From contig NZ_BMPW01000005.1 of NCBI RefSeq assembly GCF_014647795.1, positions 186,001 to 250,000 on the forward strand: a stretch of 64,000 bases of DNA, given 5' to 3'. The stretch comes from Actinoplanes campanulatus (lineage in GTDB: Bacteria; Actinomycetota; Actinomycetes; Mycobacteriales; Micromonosporaceae). Shown here in pieces: positions 50,825-60,301 of the stretch (position 1 is the stretch's first letter; each line of letters begins with the position of its first letter). Below the pieces are notes generated by a model that had not been told where the DNA came from, did not search any database, and was given only the letters and a program-made list of their open reading frames with translations. A program made the translations under genes and the position numbers.

Positions 50825-53067
50825 AGCGCGCCGTGGAAGGTGCGGGAGATGACGTCGCGCTGCTGCTCCTCGGTGAGCCGCACGAAGTTGACCGCGTACC
50901 CGGAGACCCGGATGGTCAGCTGCGGGTAGTTCTCCGGATGGGCCATCGCGTCCTCCAGGGTGTCCCGGTTCAGCACGTTGACGTTCATGTGGAAGCCGTC
51001 GACCGTCGAGTAGCCGTCCAGCACGCCGACCAGGTTGCGGACCCGTTCCTCGCGGCTGTTGCCGAGGCCGTTCGGGGTGACCGTGGTGGTCAGCGAGATG
51101 CCGTCCAGGGCGTCCCCGTACGGCAGCTTCGCCACCGACAGCGCGGCCGCGACCATGCCGTGCGAGTCCCGGCTGTTCATCGGGTTCGCGCCGGGGGCGA
51201 ACGGCTGACCGGCCCGCCGCCCGTCCGGGGTGTTGCCGGTGTGCTTGCCGTAGACGACGTTCGAGGTGATCGTCAGCACCGACTGGGTGTGCACCGCCCC
51301 GCGGTAGGTCGGGTGCTTGCGGATCTTCGCCATGAACGTCTCGACCAGGCCGGCGGCGATCAGGTCGGCCCGGTCGTCGTTGTTGCCGTACGTCGGGAAC
51401 TCGCCGTCGACGGTGTAGTCCACGATCAGGCCGCGCTCGTCGCGGACCGGCCGGACCGCCGTGTGCTTGATCGCCGACAGCGAGTCGGCGGCCACCGACA
51501 GACCGGCGATGCCGCACGCCAGGGTGCGCAGGACGTCGGTGTCGTGCAGCGCCATCTCGATGCGCTCGTACGCGTACCGGTCGTGCATGTAGTGAATGAT
51601 GTTGAGCGCGTTGACGTAGGTGGCGGCCAGCCACTCCATCATCACGTCGAACCGCTCGGTCACCTGCCCGTAGTCGAGCACGTCGCCGTCCAGCGGCGGC
51701 AGCTGCGGGCCGACCTGGGCGCCGGAGATCTCGTCACGGCCGCCGTTGATCGCGTACAGCAGGGTCTTGGCCAGATTGACGCGGGCGCCGAAGAACTGCA
51801 TCTGCTTGCCGACCGCCATCGCCGACACGCAGCAGGCGATCGCGGTGTCGTCGCCGAACTGGGGCCGCATCAGCTCGTCGTTCTCGTACTGGATGGCACT
51901 GGTGTCGATGGAGACCCGCGAGCAGAAGTCCTTGAAGCCCTGCGGCAGCTTCGGTGACCAGAACACGGTCAGGTTCGGCTCCGGCGCCGGGCCCAGGTTG
52001 TAGAGCGTCTGGAGGTAGCGGAAACTGGTCCGGGTCACCAGCGGCCGCCCGTCGGAGCCGATCCCGCCGATCGACTCGGTCACCCAGGTGGGGTCGCCGG
52101 AGAACAGCTCGTCGTACTCGGGGGTACGCAGGAACCGCACGATGCGCAGCTTGATGACGAAGTCGTCGACCAGCTCCTGCGCCTGCTCCTCGGTGAGCAC
52201 GCCATCGGCGATGTCGCGCTGCAGGTAGATGTCGATGAACGTGGCGGTCCGGCCGAGCGACATGGCCGCGCCGTTCTGCTCCTTCACCGCGGCCAGGTAG
52301 GCGAAGTACAGCCACTGGATCGCCTCGCGGCCGGTGGTGGCGGGCGCGGAGATGTCGTAGCCGTAGCCGGCGGCCATCTCCTTCAGCTCGCCGAGGGCGC
52401 GGATCTGCTCGGACAGCTCCTCCCGGCGGCGGATCGTCTCCTCGGTCATCGCCCCGATGGCGCACGCGTCCTTGTCGGCCTTCTTCGCGGCGATCAGCGC
52501 GTCCACGCCGTAGAGGGCGACCCGCCGGTAGTCACCGATGATCCGGCCACGGCCGTACGCGTCGGGCAGGCCGGTGATGATGTGCGAGCGGCGGGCCGCC
52601 AGGATGTCCGGGGTGTAGGCGTCGAACACGCCGGCGTTGTGGGTCTTGCGGTACTTGGTGAAGATCTCCGCCACCCGCGGGTCGGGCGCGTACCCGTACG
52701 CCTTGAGGCCGCCCTCCACCATCCGCCAGCCGCCGTTCGGGATGATCGCGCGGCGTAGCGGAGCGTCGGTCTGCAACCCGACGATCAGCTCGTTGGCCTC
52801 GTCGATGTAGCCCGGCTTGTGGCTGGTGATCGTCGACGGGGTGACCGCGTCGACGTCGTAGATCCCGCGCTCGCGCTCGGCCGGGAACATGTCGGTCAGC
52901 CGCTGCCAGACGCCACGGGTACGGTCGGTCGGCCCCGCCAGGAACGAGGAGTCACCGGTGTACGGCTCGTAGTTCGCCTGAATGAAGTCACGCACGGCGA
53001 TACCGGTGCGCCAGTCGTCACCGACGAATCCTCGCCACGCGTCAAGGCGGGTCACGGTTGTGCTCAT
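50821..53067 (-). CDS. pflB: Pyruvate formate-lyase (formate C-acetyltransferase)
   Basis: The 748-residue glycyl-radical enzyme splits pyruvate plus CoA into acetyl-CoA and formate without oxygen. It has the full length of the family, the catalytic cysteine pair in [16 protein letters not shown] and the C-terminal glycyl-radical loop [22 protein letters not shown] and other family stretches are intact. It lies between adhE (69 bases upstream, with a hairpin in the gap) and pflA (four-base overlap). PFL is rare in actinomycetes, which are mostly aerobic. Confidence 0.97.
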   Translation of the reverse strand: MSTTVTRLDAWRGFVGDDWRTGIAVRDFIQANYEPYTGDSSFLAGPTDRTRGVWQRLTDMFPAERERGIYDVDAVTPSTITSHKPGYIDEANELIVGLQTDAPLRRAIIPNGGWRMVEGGLKAYGYAPDPRVAEIFTKYRKTHNAGVFDAYTPDILAARRSHIITGLPDAYGRGRIIGDYRRVALYGVDALIAAKKADKDACAIGAMTEETIRRREELSEQIRALGELKEMAAGYGYDISAPATTGREAIQWLYFAYLAAVKEQNGAAMSLGRTATFIDIYLQRDIADGVLTEEQAQELVDDFVIKLRIVRFLRTPEYDELFSGDPTWVTESIGGIGSDGRPLVTRTSFRYLQTLYNLGPAPEPNLTVFWSPKLPQGFKDFCSRVSIDTSAIQYENDELMRPQFGDDTAIACCVSAMAVGKQMQFFGARVNLAKTLLYAINGGRDEISGAQVGPQLPPLDGDVLDYGQVTERFDVMMEWLAATYVNALNIIHYMHDRYAYERIEMALHDTDVLRTLACGIAGLSVAADSLSAIKHTAVRPVRDERGLIVDYTVDGEFPTYGNNDDRADLIAAGLVETFMAKIRKHPTYRGAVHTQSVLTITSNVVYGKHTGNTPDGRRAGQPFAPGANPMNSRDSHGMVAAALSVAKLPYGDALDGISLTTTVTPNGLGNSREERVRNLVGVLDGYSTVDGFHMNVNVLNRDTLEDAMAHPENYPQLTIRVSGYAVNFVRLTEEQQRDVISRTFHGAL

Positions 53068-53084
53068 CTCGGTCCTCCCGTCTC

Positions 53085-53124
53085 GGTGCGGTCCTCATTA
53101 AGGAAGTTCGGCGGGGACCGCACC
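53085..53124 (-). terminator. Hairpin between adhE and pflB
   Basis: GGTGCGGTCC and GGACCGCACC form a perfect ten-base-pair stem around a 20-base loop in the 69-base gap. It could attenuate or process the operon mRNA and so set the ratio of AdhE to Pfl. Confidence 0.5.
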
Positions 53125-53136
53125 GCCCTGAGCGCC

Positions 53137-55761
53137 TCAGCCCTGCTGGTAGTAGGCGGCCCGCATCAGTTCCTGCATGTCGTCGAGCATCGGCATCCGC
53201 GGATTGGCCGGGGCGCACTGGTCCTCGTACGCGTTGAGCGCCTGCTGCGGCAGCGACGCCAGGAACGCCTGCTCGTCGACGCCGAGCCGGGCGAACGACG
53301 GCTCGATGCCGACCGCCGTCCGCAGCCGCTCCACCGCGGAGGCCAGCGCCTCCACCGCCGCATCCGGATTCCCGTCGTGGGCCGACAGCCCGAGCATCGC
53401 GGCGATCTCGGCGAGCCGCTGCGGCGCCCGGTAGTTCTCGTACTTCGGCCAGCCGGACAGCTTCGACGGGGCGCTGCCGTTGTACCGGATCACGTGCGGC
53501 AACAACACCGCATTGGTACGCCCGTGCGCGATGTGGAAGGTGGCGCCCAGCGTGTGCGACATGGCGTGCACGATCCCGAGGAACGCGCTGCCGAACGCCA
53601 TGCCGGCGACCGTGCCCGCGTTGTGCATCCGCTCGCGGGCGTCCGGGTCGCCGTGCAGCACCGACTTCTCGATGTTGGCGAAGATCAGGCGGATGGCGTG
53701 CAGGGCGAGACCGTCGGTGAAGTCGTTGGCGTACACCGACACGTACGCCTCGATCGCGTGGGTGAGCGCGTCGAAGCCGCTGTCGGCGGCGATCGGCCGC
53801 GGCATGCTGGCCGTCAGCGCCGGATCCACGATAGCGACCGTGGGGGTGAGCGCGTAGTCGGCCAGCGGGTACTTCTTGCCGGTGCGGTGGTCGGTGATGA
53901 CCGCGAACGGGGTGACCTCCGCGCCGGTGCCCGAGGTGGTCGGCACGCACACCAGGCGGGCCTTCTCGCCCAGCGTCGGGAACCGGAACGCCCGCTTGCG
54001 GATGTCGAAGAACTTCTCCCGCATGTCCGAGAAGTTGATCTCCGGGTGCTCGTACTTCAGCCACATCACCTTCGCCGCGTCCATGGCCGAGCCGCCGCCG
54101 AGCGCGATGATCGTGTCCGGCCGGAACGAGCGCATCAACTCGGCGCCGCGGTCGACCGTGGTCATCCGGGGCTCCGGCTCCACGTCGTCGATGATCTGGA
54201 GAACCGCCTGGTTGGGCCGCCGCTGGAGCACCCGGCTGATCCGGTCGACGAAGCCCAGCCGGGTCATCGTCGCGTCGGTCACCACGGTCACCCGGTTCAC
54301 GTCCGGCATGTCGGCGAGATAGCGGATCGCGTACGGCTCGAAATAGATCTTCGACGGCACCTTGAACCACTGCATGTTGTTGTTGCGCCGCCCGATCCGC
54401 TTGATGTTGATCAGGTTGACCGCCGACACGTTGTTCGACACCGAGTTGCTGCCGTAACTACCGCAGCCCAGCGTCAGCGACGGCACGAACGCGTTGTACA
54501 TGTCGCCGATGCCGCCCTGCGACGACGGCGAATTCCAGATCACCCGCACCGCTTTGACCCGCTTGCCGAACTCCACGACCAGATCCCGGTCCTCGGTGTG
54601 GATGGCGGCGCTGTGCCCGAGCCCGTGGAACTCCACCATCTCGGTGGCCGCCCGCAGCCCCTCCTCCCGGGAGCCGACCCGGATCAGGGCCAGTACCGGG
54701 CACAGCTTCTCCCTGGTCAGCGGCTCGTTCTCGCCCACCTCGCCGACCTCGGTGAGAATGACCGACGTCTTCGGCGGCACGCTGAAACCGGCCTTCTCGG
54801 CGATCCACGCCGGCGACTTCCCCACCACGTCCGCGTTCAGGCGGGCGCCGCTGCACGCCGTCCCGTAGGCGGTCACGCCGAAGATGAACTCCTCCAGCAT
54901 CCGCTTCTCGTCCGGCGAGGCCAGATAGGCGTGCAGCGAGCGGAACTCGTCGAGCGCGGCGTCGTAGATCTCGTCGTCGACGATGGCGGCCTGCTCGGAG
55001 GCGCAGATCATGCCGTTGTCGAACGACTTCGACAGCACGATGTCGTTGACCGCCCGCTTGAGCTTCGCCGACGACTCGATCCAGGCCGGCACGTTGCCGG
55101 CGCCGACGCCCAGGGCGGGTTTGCCGGTCGAGTACGCCGCCCGCACCATGTTGTTGCCACCGGTCGCCAGGATCGTGGCGATCCCCGGGTGATGCATGAG
55201 CGCGGTCGTCGCCTCCACCGACGGCCGGTCGATCCACTGGATGCAGTTCTCCGGCGCGCCCGCGGCCACCGCCGCGTCCCGGACGATCCGCGCGGCCTCG
55301 ACGCTGCACCGCTGGGCCGCCGGATGGAACGCGAACACGATCGGATTGCGGGTCTTGAGCGCCAGCAGCGCCTTGAAGATCGCCGTCGACGTCGGGTTGG
55401 TGACCGGGGTGATGCCGGCGACCACCCCCACCGGGTCGGCGATCTCGATCAGGCCGGTGATGTCGTCCTCACTGATCACGCCCACCGTGCGCACCTTCGC
55501 CATGCTGTTGGTGACGTGCTCGCAGGCGAAGATGTTCTTGACCGCCTTGTCCTCGAAGACGCCGCGCCCGGTCTCCTCGACGGCGAATCTCGCGAGCGCG
55601 CCGTGCTTGCTGAGGGCGGCTACCGACGCCTTCTTGACGATGTGATCGATCCGCTCCTGGTCGAAGCCCTCGTAGTCGGTGAGTGCCTTGAGCCCGGCGG
55701 TGACCAGCGCGTCCACCATGATCGAGACGTCGGAGGGGGCACTCTGCTCGGTGTTGGTCAT
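53137..55761 (-). CDS. adhE: Bifunctional acetaldehyde-CoA/alcohol dehydrogenase
   Basis: The 874-residue fusion reduces acetyl-CoA to acetaldehyde and then ethanol, regenerating NAD+. The N-terminal aldehyde dehydrogenase half has [27 protein letters not shown] and the nucleophile Cys in [12 protein letters not shown]. The C-terminal iron-dependent half has [44 protein letters not shown] and the metal His in [26 protein letters not shown] precedes the ATG at 55761. It is the first gene of the adhE-pflB-pflA operon. No Rex-type site (TGTGAA-N-TTCACA) is visible in the 215 bases upstream. Confidence 0.97.
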   Translation of the reverse strand: MTNTEQSAPSDVSIMVDALVTAGLKALTDYEGFDQERIDHIVKKASVAALSKHGALARFAVEETGRGVFEDKAVKNIFACEHVTNSMAKVRTVGVISEDDITGLIEIADPVGVVAGITPVTNPTSTAIFKALLALKTRNPIVFAFHPAAQRCSVEAARIVRDAAVAAGAPENCIQWIDRPSVEATTALMHHPGIATILATGGNNMVRAAYSTGKPALGVGAGNVPAWIESSAKLKRAVNDIVLSKSFDNGMICASEQAAIVDDEIYDAALDEFRSLHAYLASPDEKRMLEEFIFGVTAYGTACSGARLNADVVGKSPAWIAEKAGFSVPPKTSVILTEVGEVGENEPLTREKLCPVLALIRVGSREEGLRAATEMVEFHGLGHSAAIHTEDRDLVVEFGKRVKAVRVIWNSPSSQGGIGDMYNAFVPSLTLGCGSYGSNSVSNNVSAVNLINIKRIGRRNNNMQWFKVPSKIYFEPYAIRYLADMPDVNRVTVVTDATMTRLGFVDRISRVLQRRPNQAVLQIIDDVEPEPRMTTVDRGAELMRSFRPDTIIALGGGSAMDAAKVMWLKYEHPEINFSDMREKFFDIRKRAFRFPTLGEKARLVCVPTTSGTGAEVTPFAVITDHRTGKKYPLADYALTPTVAIVDPALTASMPRPIAADSGFDALTHAIEAYVSVYANDFTDGLALHAIRLIFANIEKSVLHGDPDARERMHNAGTVAGMAFGSAFLGIVHAMSHTLGATFHIAHGRTNAVLLPHVIRYNGSAPSKLSGWPKYENYRAPQRLAEIAAMLGLSAHDGNPDAAVEALASAVERLRTAVGIEPSFARLGVDEQAFLASLPQQALNAYEDQCAPANPRMPMLDDMQELMRAAYYQQG

Positions 55762-55976
55762 GATCGGATCCCTCGGTCGGTGACGGAGGTCTGCCGGGCC
55801 GCCGCCAACAGACTCACCTTCCGAGGATGGACCCGCCCACGTGCCCTGACCTGGGAAACGACGGATTCCGTTGGCCCCCGCGTGCCCGTTCGCCTCACCA
55901 GCCACACCGACCGGTTCCTGTCGATGCCGTCGCGGCGGGCCTCCCCCGTGGCGAGACCCGCCGCCGTGCGATCGTG

Positions 55977-57113
55977 TTACCTGCCGAGCCAATCGAGGCC
56001 GGCCGGCTCGACCACGGTCTGTTCCGCAATCCGCCGAAGGTCGTCGACGGTGAGCCCGGCGCCGCTGCCGACGAGGGTGAGCAGGCGGCCCCCACCGAGA
56101 TCCACGACCAGGTAGAGCAGGCCCCTACCGGCCTCGTCGCTGCGCACCGGGATCCGCGCGGGGCGGCCGCCGACGGTCAGCTCGGTGCCACCGGGCGGCG
56201 CGTCGGTGGTGAGGCCGACCACGACGGACAGCTGCCCGGCCGCCTGGAGCCGGTCCTTCTTCGTCTCCTTCTGCTGCTTCTCCGAGTAGGTCACCGGCTG
56301 GTTCCTGACCGTCGAGAACTCGGCGCGCCACTGCGACGGTGACGGCCCGCTGACGGTCGTGCCGGTGATGATCCACCCGTCGGGCAGCCAGTTCAGGCGG
56401 GCCGGGACGCCGGTGACCCCGGTGTCCGGCCGCACCGAGCGGGCCATCCGCAGCAGATCGTTCCTGCTGATGTCCAGCTTGCTGGCGCTCAGCAACAGGA
56501 CGGTGTTCTGGGCGGGGTGCCAGATCACCGAGGACTTGCGGTCGTTCTGTGCGGGCGAGTAGTAACCCTGGGCCCCGTTGACGTCGATCGGCTGACCACT
56601 GCGGTCGACGTCGGCGCCGGCCATCTCGGAGAAGACGGACAGCGACAACTCGGCGCCGGTCCACGGGTCGCCGATGCCGACGTTCTGTTTCCAGACCCGG
56701 CGCAGCACCGGGCCGAAGCCGTTGCCGGGGTCGGCGGCGCTGGCCGTCCGGATGTGCTCGGCGAATCCCGACGGCACCCAGGTGGGCTTGAAGCCGAGGT
56801 CCACCTCGGCGGCCACGGGTTCCTGCGCGGGCGCCGCCGGGGACGCCGACGCGGTGGCGGGCGCGGTGCCCGGGGCGGCCGGCTGCACGGTCGCGGCGAC
56901 CCCGGTGTCGTCGCGCACGGCGAGCGAGGGCACGGCGATGGCGGCGGTGACGGCGGCCGCGGCCACGATCGCGCCGCCCAGCCCGTACCGTCGCTGCTTC
57001 TTGACCTGGGCCGTGCGCCGCGGCAAGGCCGCGCGGACCCGCTCGGCCGGTGGGGCCTGGTCGGCGCGCAGTTCCTGCGCGGCCCGGATGAGTTCCTCGA
57101 TGTCCCTGGTCAC
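55977..57113 (-). CDS. Single-pass membrane protein partner of the ECF sigma factor
   Basis: The 378-residue protein has a short cytoplasmic N-terminus (TRDIEELIRAAQELRAD ... RTAQVKKQRR), one membrane helix (about residues 43-63, YGLGGAIVAAAAVTAAIAVP), a Pro/Ala/Thr linker and a 250-residue external domain (WVPSGFAEH, LNWLPDGWIITGT, ELTVGGRPARI). The arrangement and the GTGA overlap (57110-57113) with the sigma gene are those of an anti-sigma or sigma-regulating membrane protein, though the classical zinc anti-sigma motif is absent. The external domain is not recognised. Confidence 0.82.
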   Translation of the reverse strand: MTRDIEELIRAAQELRADQAPPAERVRAALPRRTAQVKKQRRYGLGGAIVAAAAVTAAIAVPSLAVRDDTGVAATVQPAAPGTAPATASASPAAPAQEPVAAEVDLGFKPTWVPSGFAEHIRTASAADPGNGFGPVLRRVWKQNVGIGDPWTGAELSLSVFSEMAGADVDRSGQPIDVNGAQGYYSPAQNDRKSSVIWHPAQNTVLLLSASKLDISRNDLLRMARSVRPDTGVTGVPARLNWLPDGWIITGTTVSGPSPSQWRAEFSTVRNQPVTYSEKQQKETKKDRLQAAGQLSVVVGLTTDAPPGGTELTVGGRPARIPVRSDEAGRGLLYLVVDLGGGRLLTLVGSGAGLTVDDLRRIAEQTVVEPAGLDWLGR

Positions 57114-57616
57114 GGCTTCTCCCCCGTGGTCACGAGCGGCGCGGGCAGGGCGTTCTGCAACGCGGCCAGCGCACGCATGAGATGGGTACGGACGGTGACC
57201 GTTCGGCATCCGAGTACCTCCGCGATCTGGTCGACCGCCAGGTCCTCGTAGAAGCGCAGCGCGATGACCGCACGCTGCCGGGGTGGCAGGGTGGCGATAA
57301 GGCGCAACATGGCGTCCCTCTCGTCACGTTGCACGCTGGGGTCGGGCGCCTCGGGCAGGTGCCCGGCCAGCGTGTCGGTGGCGAGCGGGATCGACTGAGC
57401 CGCCCGGCGCCGTCGCCAGGACAGGAACTCGTTGACCACCATGCGCTTCACATAGAGTTCCGGCGCGTCCATGCGGCTGATACGCGCCCAGCGTGCCTGC
57501 GCGCGGACCAGCACGTTCTGGGTGATGTCCTCGGCCAGGTGCGGATCCCACGTGACCACGGTCGCGTAGCGCACCAGGGTGCCGAGGCGGGCGGATACGA
57601 ACTCTTCGAACGTCAC
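57110..57616 (-). CDS. ECF sigma factor (SigE-family, actinobacterial)
   Basis: The 168-residue sigma-70 family member has region 2 (FEEFVSARLGTLVRYATVV ... HLAEDITQNVLVRAQARW) and region 4 (LIATLPPRQRAVIALRFYEDLAVDQIAEVLGCRTVTVRTHLMRAL). It matches the short actinobacterial SigE-like group. It directs RNA polymerase to stress or envelope promoters and is presumably held by the membrane protein encoded next, with which it overlaps by four bases. The GTG at 57616 gives the normal N-terminus (TFEEF). Confidence 0.93.
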   Translation of the reverse strand: MTFEEFVSARLGTLVRYATVVTWDPHLAEDITQNVLVRAQARWARISRMDAPELYVKRMVVNEFLSWRRRRAAQSIPLATDTLAGHLPEAPDPSVQRDERDAMLRLIATLPPRQRAVIALRFYEDLAVDQIAEVLGCRTVTVRTHLMRALAALQNALPAPLVTTGEKP

Positions 57617-57689
57617 AGCAGGGAAACGCCTCCACGGGCGCCGATTGATGACAGGCCACAGTATTCGCTGTGACGATCTCGGCTCGGCG

Positions 57690-57695
57690 TAGCAT
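57690..57695 (+). promoter_or_regulatory. -10 element TAGCAT of a leaderless gene
   Basis: TAGCAT ends six bases before the ATG at 57702. A CACAG-TATTCG-CTGTG inverted repeat lies just upstream (about 57657-57672). Confidence 0.5.
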
Positions 57696-57701
57696 GCCCG
57701 G

Positions 57702-58193
57702 ATGGTTGGGCAGCGGGTGAGGCCGCTGGCGGTCTTCGACGTGGACGGGGTGGTCGCCGACGTGCGGCACCGGCTGCGCCACGTGGCCCGCCGGCCGAAG
57801 AACTGGGCGGCATTTTTCGCGGCGGCCGCCCGGGACCGGCCACTCACGCCCGGTGTCGATCTGGTTCATGAGTACGCGCACGACCACGATCTCGTGTGGC
57901 TGACCGGGCGCCCGGAGCATCTGCGGGTGGTGACCGAGCGGTGGTTCGCCGAGCACGGCCTGCCGGAGGGGCGGTTGCTGATGCGCCCGGAGACGGATCG
58001 CCGGCCGGCCCGCGACTACAAGAGCGACCGGCTGCGGCGACTGGCGGCCGCGGCCACGATCGCGGTGGTCGTCGACGACGATCCGGCGGTGGTCACCCGG
58101 CTGAAACGGGACGGATTCCCGGTGCGGCTGGCCGACTGGGTGCCGTACGAGAGGTCGCTGCGGGAGGCCCAGGAGCGTCTCGGCCGCACGTGA
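57702..58193 (+). CDS. HAD-superfamily phosphatase (polynucleotide 3'-phosphatase-like)
   Basis: The 163-residue protein has the four HAD motifs: FDVDGVVADVRHRL (nucleophile Asp, DxDG), VWLTGRPE (motif II Thr), the Lys in RDYKSDRL (motif III) and VVVDDDPAVV (motif IV acidic pair). It is like the phosphatase domain of bacterial PNKP-type proteins, but no kinase or ligase domain accompanies it. There is no Shine-Dalgarno; TAGCAT six bases upstream indicates a leaderless transcript. It is divergent from the ECF sigma operon. Confidence 0.85.
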   Translation: MVGQRVRPLAVFDVDGVVADVRHRLRHVARRPKNWAAFFAAAARDRPLTPGVDLVHEYAHDHDLVWLTGRPEHLRVVTERWFAEHGLPEGRLLMRPETDRRPARDYKSDRLRRLAAAATIAVVVDDDPAVVTRLKRDGFPVRLADWVPYERSLREAQERLGRT

Positions 58194-58228
58194 GCTGTGG
58201 CCGTACAGATGCCTGGTTTATGTCCGTT

Positions 58229-58257
58229 TTGCACTTTGTGGGGGTTACGCGCAGAAT
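58229..58257 (+). promoter_or_regulatory. Promoter of the small secreted protein gene
   Basis: TTGCAC (58229-58234) and CAGAAT (58252-58257) are 17 bases apart, 55 bases before the ATG at 58312. Confidence 0.5.
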
Positions 58258-58311
58258 GGACCGCGCCGCGACGTCCGCGGCAGCCGAACAGGCTATGAAA
58301 GGTGGCACCCG

Positions 58312-58614
58312 ATGAGCACCCGAGGCACGGTTCGAGGCGGCCTGATCGTTCTCGCCCTGGCGGGAGGAGCGCTGGCGGCGAGCCCCGCGCTGGCATCCCC
58401 GCCGCCGCCGAACTGGCAGGGCGGCGCCGCCTCCGGCCCGCAGAACGTCCGCCCGCAGAACGCCAACCCGCAGAACGCCAACCCGCAGTCCGGCCCCGCC
58501 CCCGTCAAGTACGGCTACGACACGGGCGTGCTCCCCACGGCCAGCCGGGCCCTCGCCATCGCGAGCGTCCCCCGGCTGCGCTCGCTCGCCTGCGTCGACT
58601 GGGTCTGCGCCTGA
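58312..58614 (+). CDS. Small secreted protein with Asn-Pro-Gln repeats
   Basis: The 100-residue preprotein has a signal peptide (LIVLALAGGALAASPALA), a short disordered stretch with repeated P-Q-N-x-x/N-P-Q units (RPQNANPQNANPQSG) and a C-terminal segment with two cysteines (LACVDWVCA). I do not recognise a family. A ribosome site (AAAGGTGG) precedes the ATG. It is bounded by a promoter and a terminator and looks like a single-gene unit. Confidence 0.75.
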   Translation: MSTRGTVRGGLIVLALAGGALAASPALASPPPPNWQGGAASGPQNVRPQNANPQNANPQSGPAPVKYGYDTGVLPTASRALAIASVPRLRSLACVDWVCA

Positions 58615-58639
58615 ATCGCACCACAGTCACACGACCGGA

Positions 58640-58676
58640 CCGGCGGGCGCGCAGAACCCGAACTGCCGCCCGCCGG
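58640..58676. terminator. Bidirectional terminator
   Basis: CCGGCGGGCG and CGCCCGCCGG form a perfect ten-base-pair stem with a 17-base loop between the convergent stops at 58614 and 58687. Confidence 0.75.
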
Positions 58677-58686
58677 CCGCGCCGGG

Positions 58687-59118
58687 TCAGCCGGCCTGCT
58701 CACCACCCTCACGGCGGCGCAGCTCCTCCTCGCGGCGGCGCAGGTCGGCCTCCCAGTCCTTCATCAGCCGCTGATCCTCGGCCTTCTCCCTGGCGTGCCG
58801 GGCGGCGAGATCGCGCAGGAACTCCGGATCGTCGTCGGGAGCCCCCGAACGCCTCGGGCGCTCGCTCTCCGGGAAGCCGCTGCCGGGCCGCCAGGTGGTC
58901 CCGTTGCTCAGCCGGACCGGGCGCGGCGGGCGGCCGGCGACGAACCAGACGATCGCGCCGATCGGCGAGAACAGCAGGATGAGCAGCACCCAGACGACCC
59001 GCGGCAGCGCCCGGATCAGCGCCTCGTCGGTGGACAGGCAGTCGATCAGCGCGACGACGATGAGGATCAGATTTATCAGGGCGAACAACGAATAGACACG
59101 AATCACCCGGCGGATCAT
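58687..59118 (-). CDS. PLDc_N-domain membrane protein
   Basis: The 143-residue protein has two membrane helices (about residues 8-27 and 42-62) forming a phospholipase-D-nuclease N-terminal (PLDc_N) domain, marked by RVVWVLLILLFSPIGAIVWFVAGRP. The rest is a charged cytoplasmic tail ending in a coiled coil (ADLRRREEELRRREGG). It is a common small actinomycete membrane protein of unknown role. The ATG at 59118 is chosen; the longer frame upstream overlaps the promoter of the divergent esterase gene. Confidence 0.85.
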   Translation of the reverse strand: MIRRVIRVYSLFALINLILIVVALIDCLSTDEALIRALPRVVWVLLILLFSPIGAIVWFVAGRPPRPVRLSNGTTWRPGSGFPESERPRRSGAPDDDPEFLRDLAARHAREKAEDQRLMKDWEADLRRREEELRRREGGEQAG

Positions 59119-59184
59119 GCCAAATTCGGCGCGCGGCCGCCGCCCCGGCCCTCGGATCCCTCCACATTCACAGCTTCGACCTGC

Positions 59185-59223
59185 GGGAAAGCGCTTGCCC
59201 GAATCGACTGCGGTTGATTGAAT
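59185..59223 (+). promoter_or_regulatory. LacI-type operator overlapping the esterase promoter
   Basis: GGGAAAGCGCTTGCCC (59185-59200) is a 16-bp palindrome with 14 matching positions and the CG centre typical of LacI-family sites. It covers the -35 box TTGCCC (59195-59200), 17 bases before the -10 TTGAAT (59218-59223). Confidence 0.6.
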
Positions 59224-59231
59224 GTGGCGCC

Positions 59232-60059
59232 ATGACCATCGATCGCAGAATGTTGCTCCGCGCCACCGCAGGCGGCGCGATCGCCGGCGCCCTCGGAATC
59301 GCCGCACCGGCCGCCGCCGGGCGCCCGCGCCCCACCGTCTTCGTGGCCGGCGACTCGACGGCCGCCACCTATGCGGTCGCCGACCACCCCCGGGCCGGCT
59401 GGGGCCAGGCCCTGCCGGTGTTCCTGCGTGACGACATCCGGGTGGTGAACGAGGCGCTCTCCGGCGCCAGCTCGAAGAGCTTCGTCGACCTGGGACGGCT
59501 CGACCGGATCCTCGCCGCGATCGGCCCCGGCGACGTCCTGCTCATCTCGTTCGGCCACAACGACTCCAAGACGGCGGATCCGGCCAGGTACACCGAGCCG
59601 TGGACCACCTTCCAGGACTACCTGCGGCTCTACCTGGACGGGGCACGCGCGGCCCGGGCCACCCCGATCCTGGTCACCCCGGTGGAGCGGCGCCGGTTCA
59701 CCGGGGAGGGGACGCCGTACCTGTCCCACGGCGAATACCCGGCGGCCATGCGGGATCTCGCCACCACGACCCGTACCCCGCTGATCGACCTGACCGACCT
59801 GTCGTTCGCCCTGTGGGGAGAACTGGGCCCGGAGGCGACCAAGGACCACTTCCTGTGGCTGGACGCGGGCGAGTCACCCAACTACCCGGACGGGGTCGTC
59901 GACAACACCCACTTCCAGGCCCACGGCGCGATCGAGGTCGCCCGCCTGGTCGTCGCCGCGAGCCGGCGCATCCCCGGCCGGGATCAGCGGGCGCTGTGCC
60001 GCACCGATATCCCGGACGACGTCCTGGTCTGGCCGCCCACCCGCCCCGCGGAGAGCTGA
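59232..60059 (+). CDS. Secreted SGNH esterase (rhamnogalacturonan acetylesterase-like)
   Basis: The 275-residue protein has a Tat-like signal (IDRRMLLRATAGGAIAGALG) and the SGNH blocks: VFVAGDSTAATY (Ser), SGASSKSF (Gly), SFGHNDSKT (Asn) and VVDNTHFQAHGA (Asp-His). It should remove acetyl groups from pectic rhamnogalacturonan or a similar polymer. A LacI-type operator over its promoter implies induction by a plant sugar. The -10 lies close to the ATG and no Shine-Dalgarno is seen, so it may be leaderless. It joins the GH5 mannanase-like enzyme as a plant-polymer function. Confidence 0.9.
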   Translation: MTIDRRMLLRATAGGAIAGALGIAAPAAAGRPRPTVFVAGDSTAATYAVADHPRAGWGQALPVFLRDDIRVVNEALSGASSKSFVDLGRLDRILAAIGPGDVLLISFGHNDSKTADPARYTEPWTTFQDYLRLYLDGARAARATPILVTPVERRRFTGEGTPYLSHGEYPAAMRDLATTTRTPLIDLTDLSFALWGELGPEATKDHFLWLDAGESPNYPDGVVDNTHFQAHGAIEVARLVVAASRRIPGRDQRALCRTDIPDDVLVWPPTRPAES

Positions 60060-60121
60060 CGGGGCCCGGCACCGCATCCATCGGCCGGGTCACCGTAGAC
60101 CTCTCCGGTTCCCGTCACCGG

Positions 60122-60301
60122 TCAGGACCAGAGATCGGCTTCGAGGATCGGCCGCCGCTCCCGCACGTAGGCGGCGTCACCCAGGTAGAGAAGGTGATGG
60201 CCGTCGGCGAGGTGGCCGGCGAACGCCTCGCTCCCGGCCGCCGCCCGGGCCCGCATGAAGTCGACCAGGGCGTGCAGCCGTGGACGTACGGCATCCGACC
60301 T
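60122..60301 (-). pseudogene. C-terminal remnant of an unidentified gene
   Basis: The minus strand is open for about 58 codons ending in a TGA at 60122-60124 and reads like natural protein (HALVDFMRARAAAGSEAFAGHL, then HHLLYLGDAAYVRERRPILE). There is no start signal, and the frame meets the beginning of an opposite-strand remnant at about 60290. It looks like the 3' end of a gene whose rest was lost. The family is unknown. Confidence 0.4.

Noticed and set aside
55762-55976. Search for a Rex or FNR-like operator upstream of adhE
   Set aside because: No TGTGAA-type dyad or TTGAT-N4-ATCAA was found; the short AACGG/CCGTT match near 55857-55873 is too weak to call.
52819-56115. 1098-codon plus-strand open frame opposite adhE
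   Set aside because: Shadow of adhE/pflB; the protein is Arg/His-rich with no recognisable domain.
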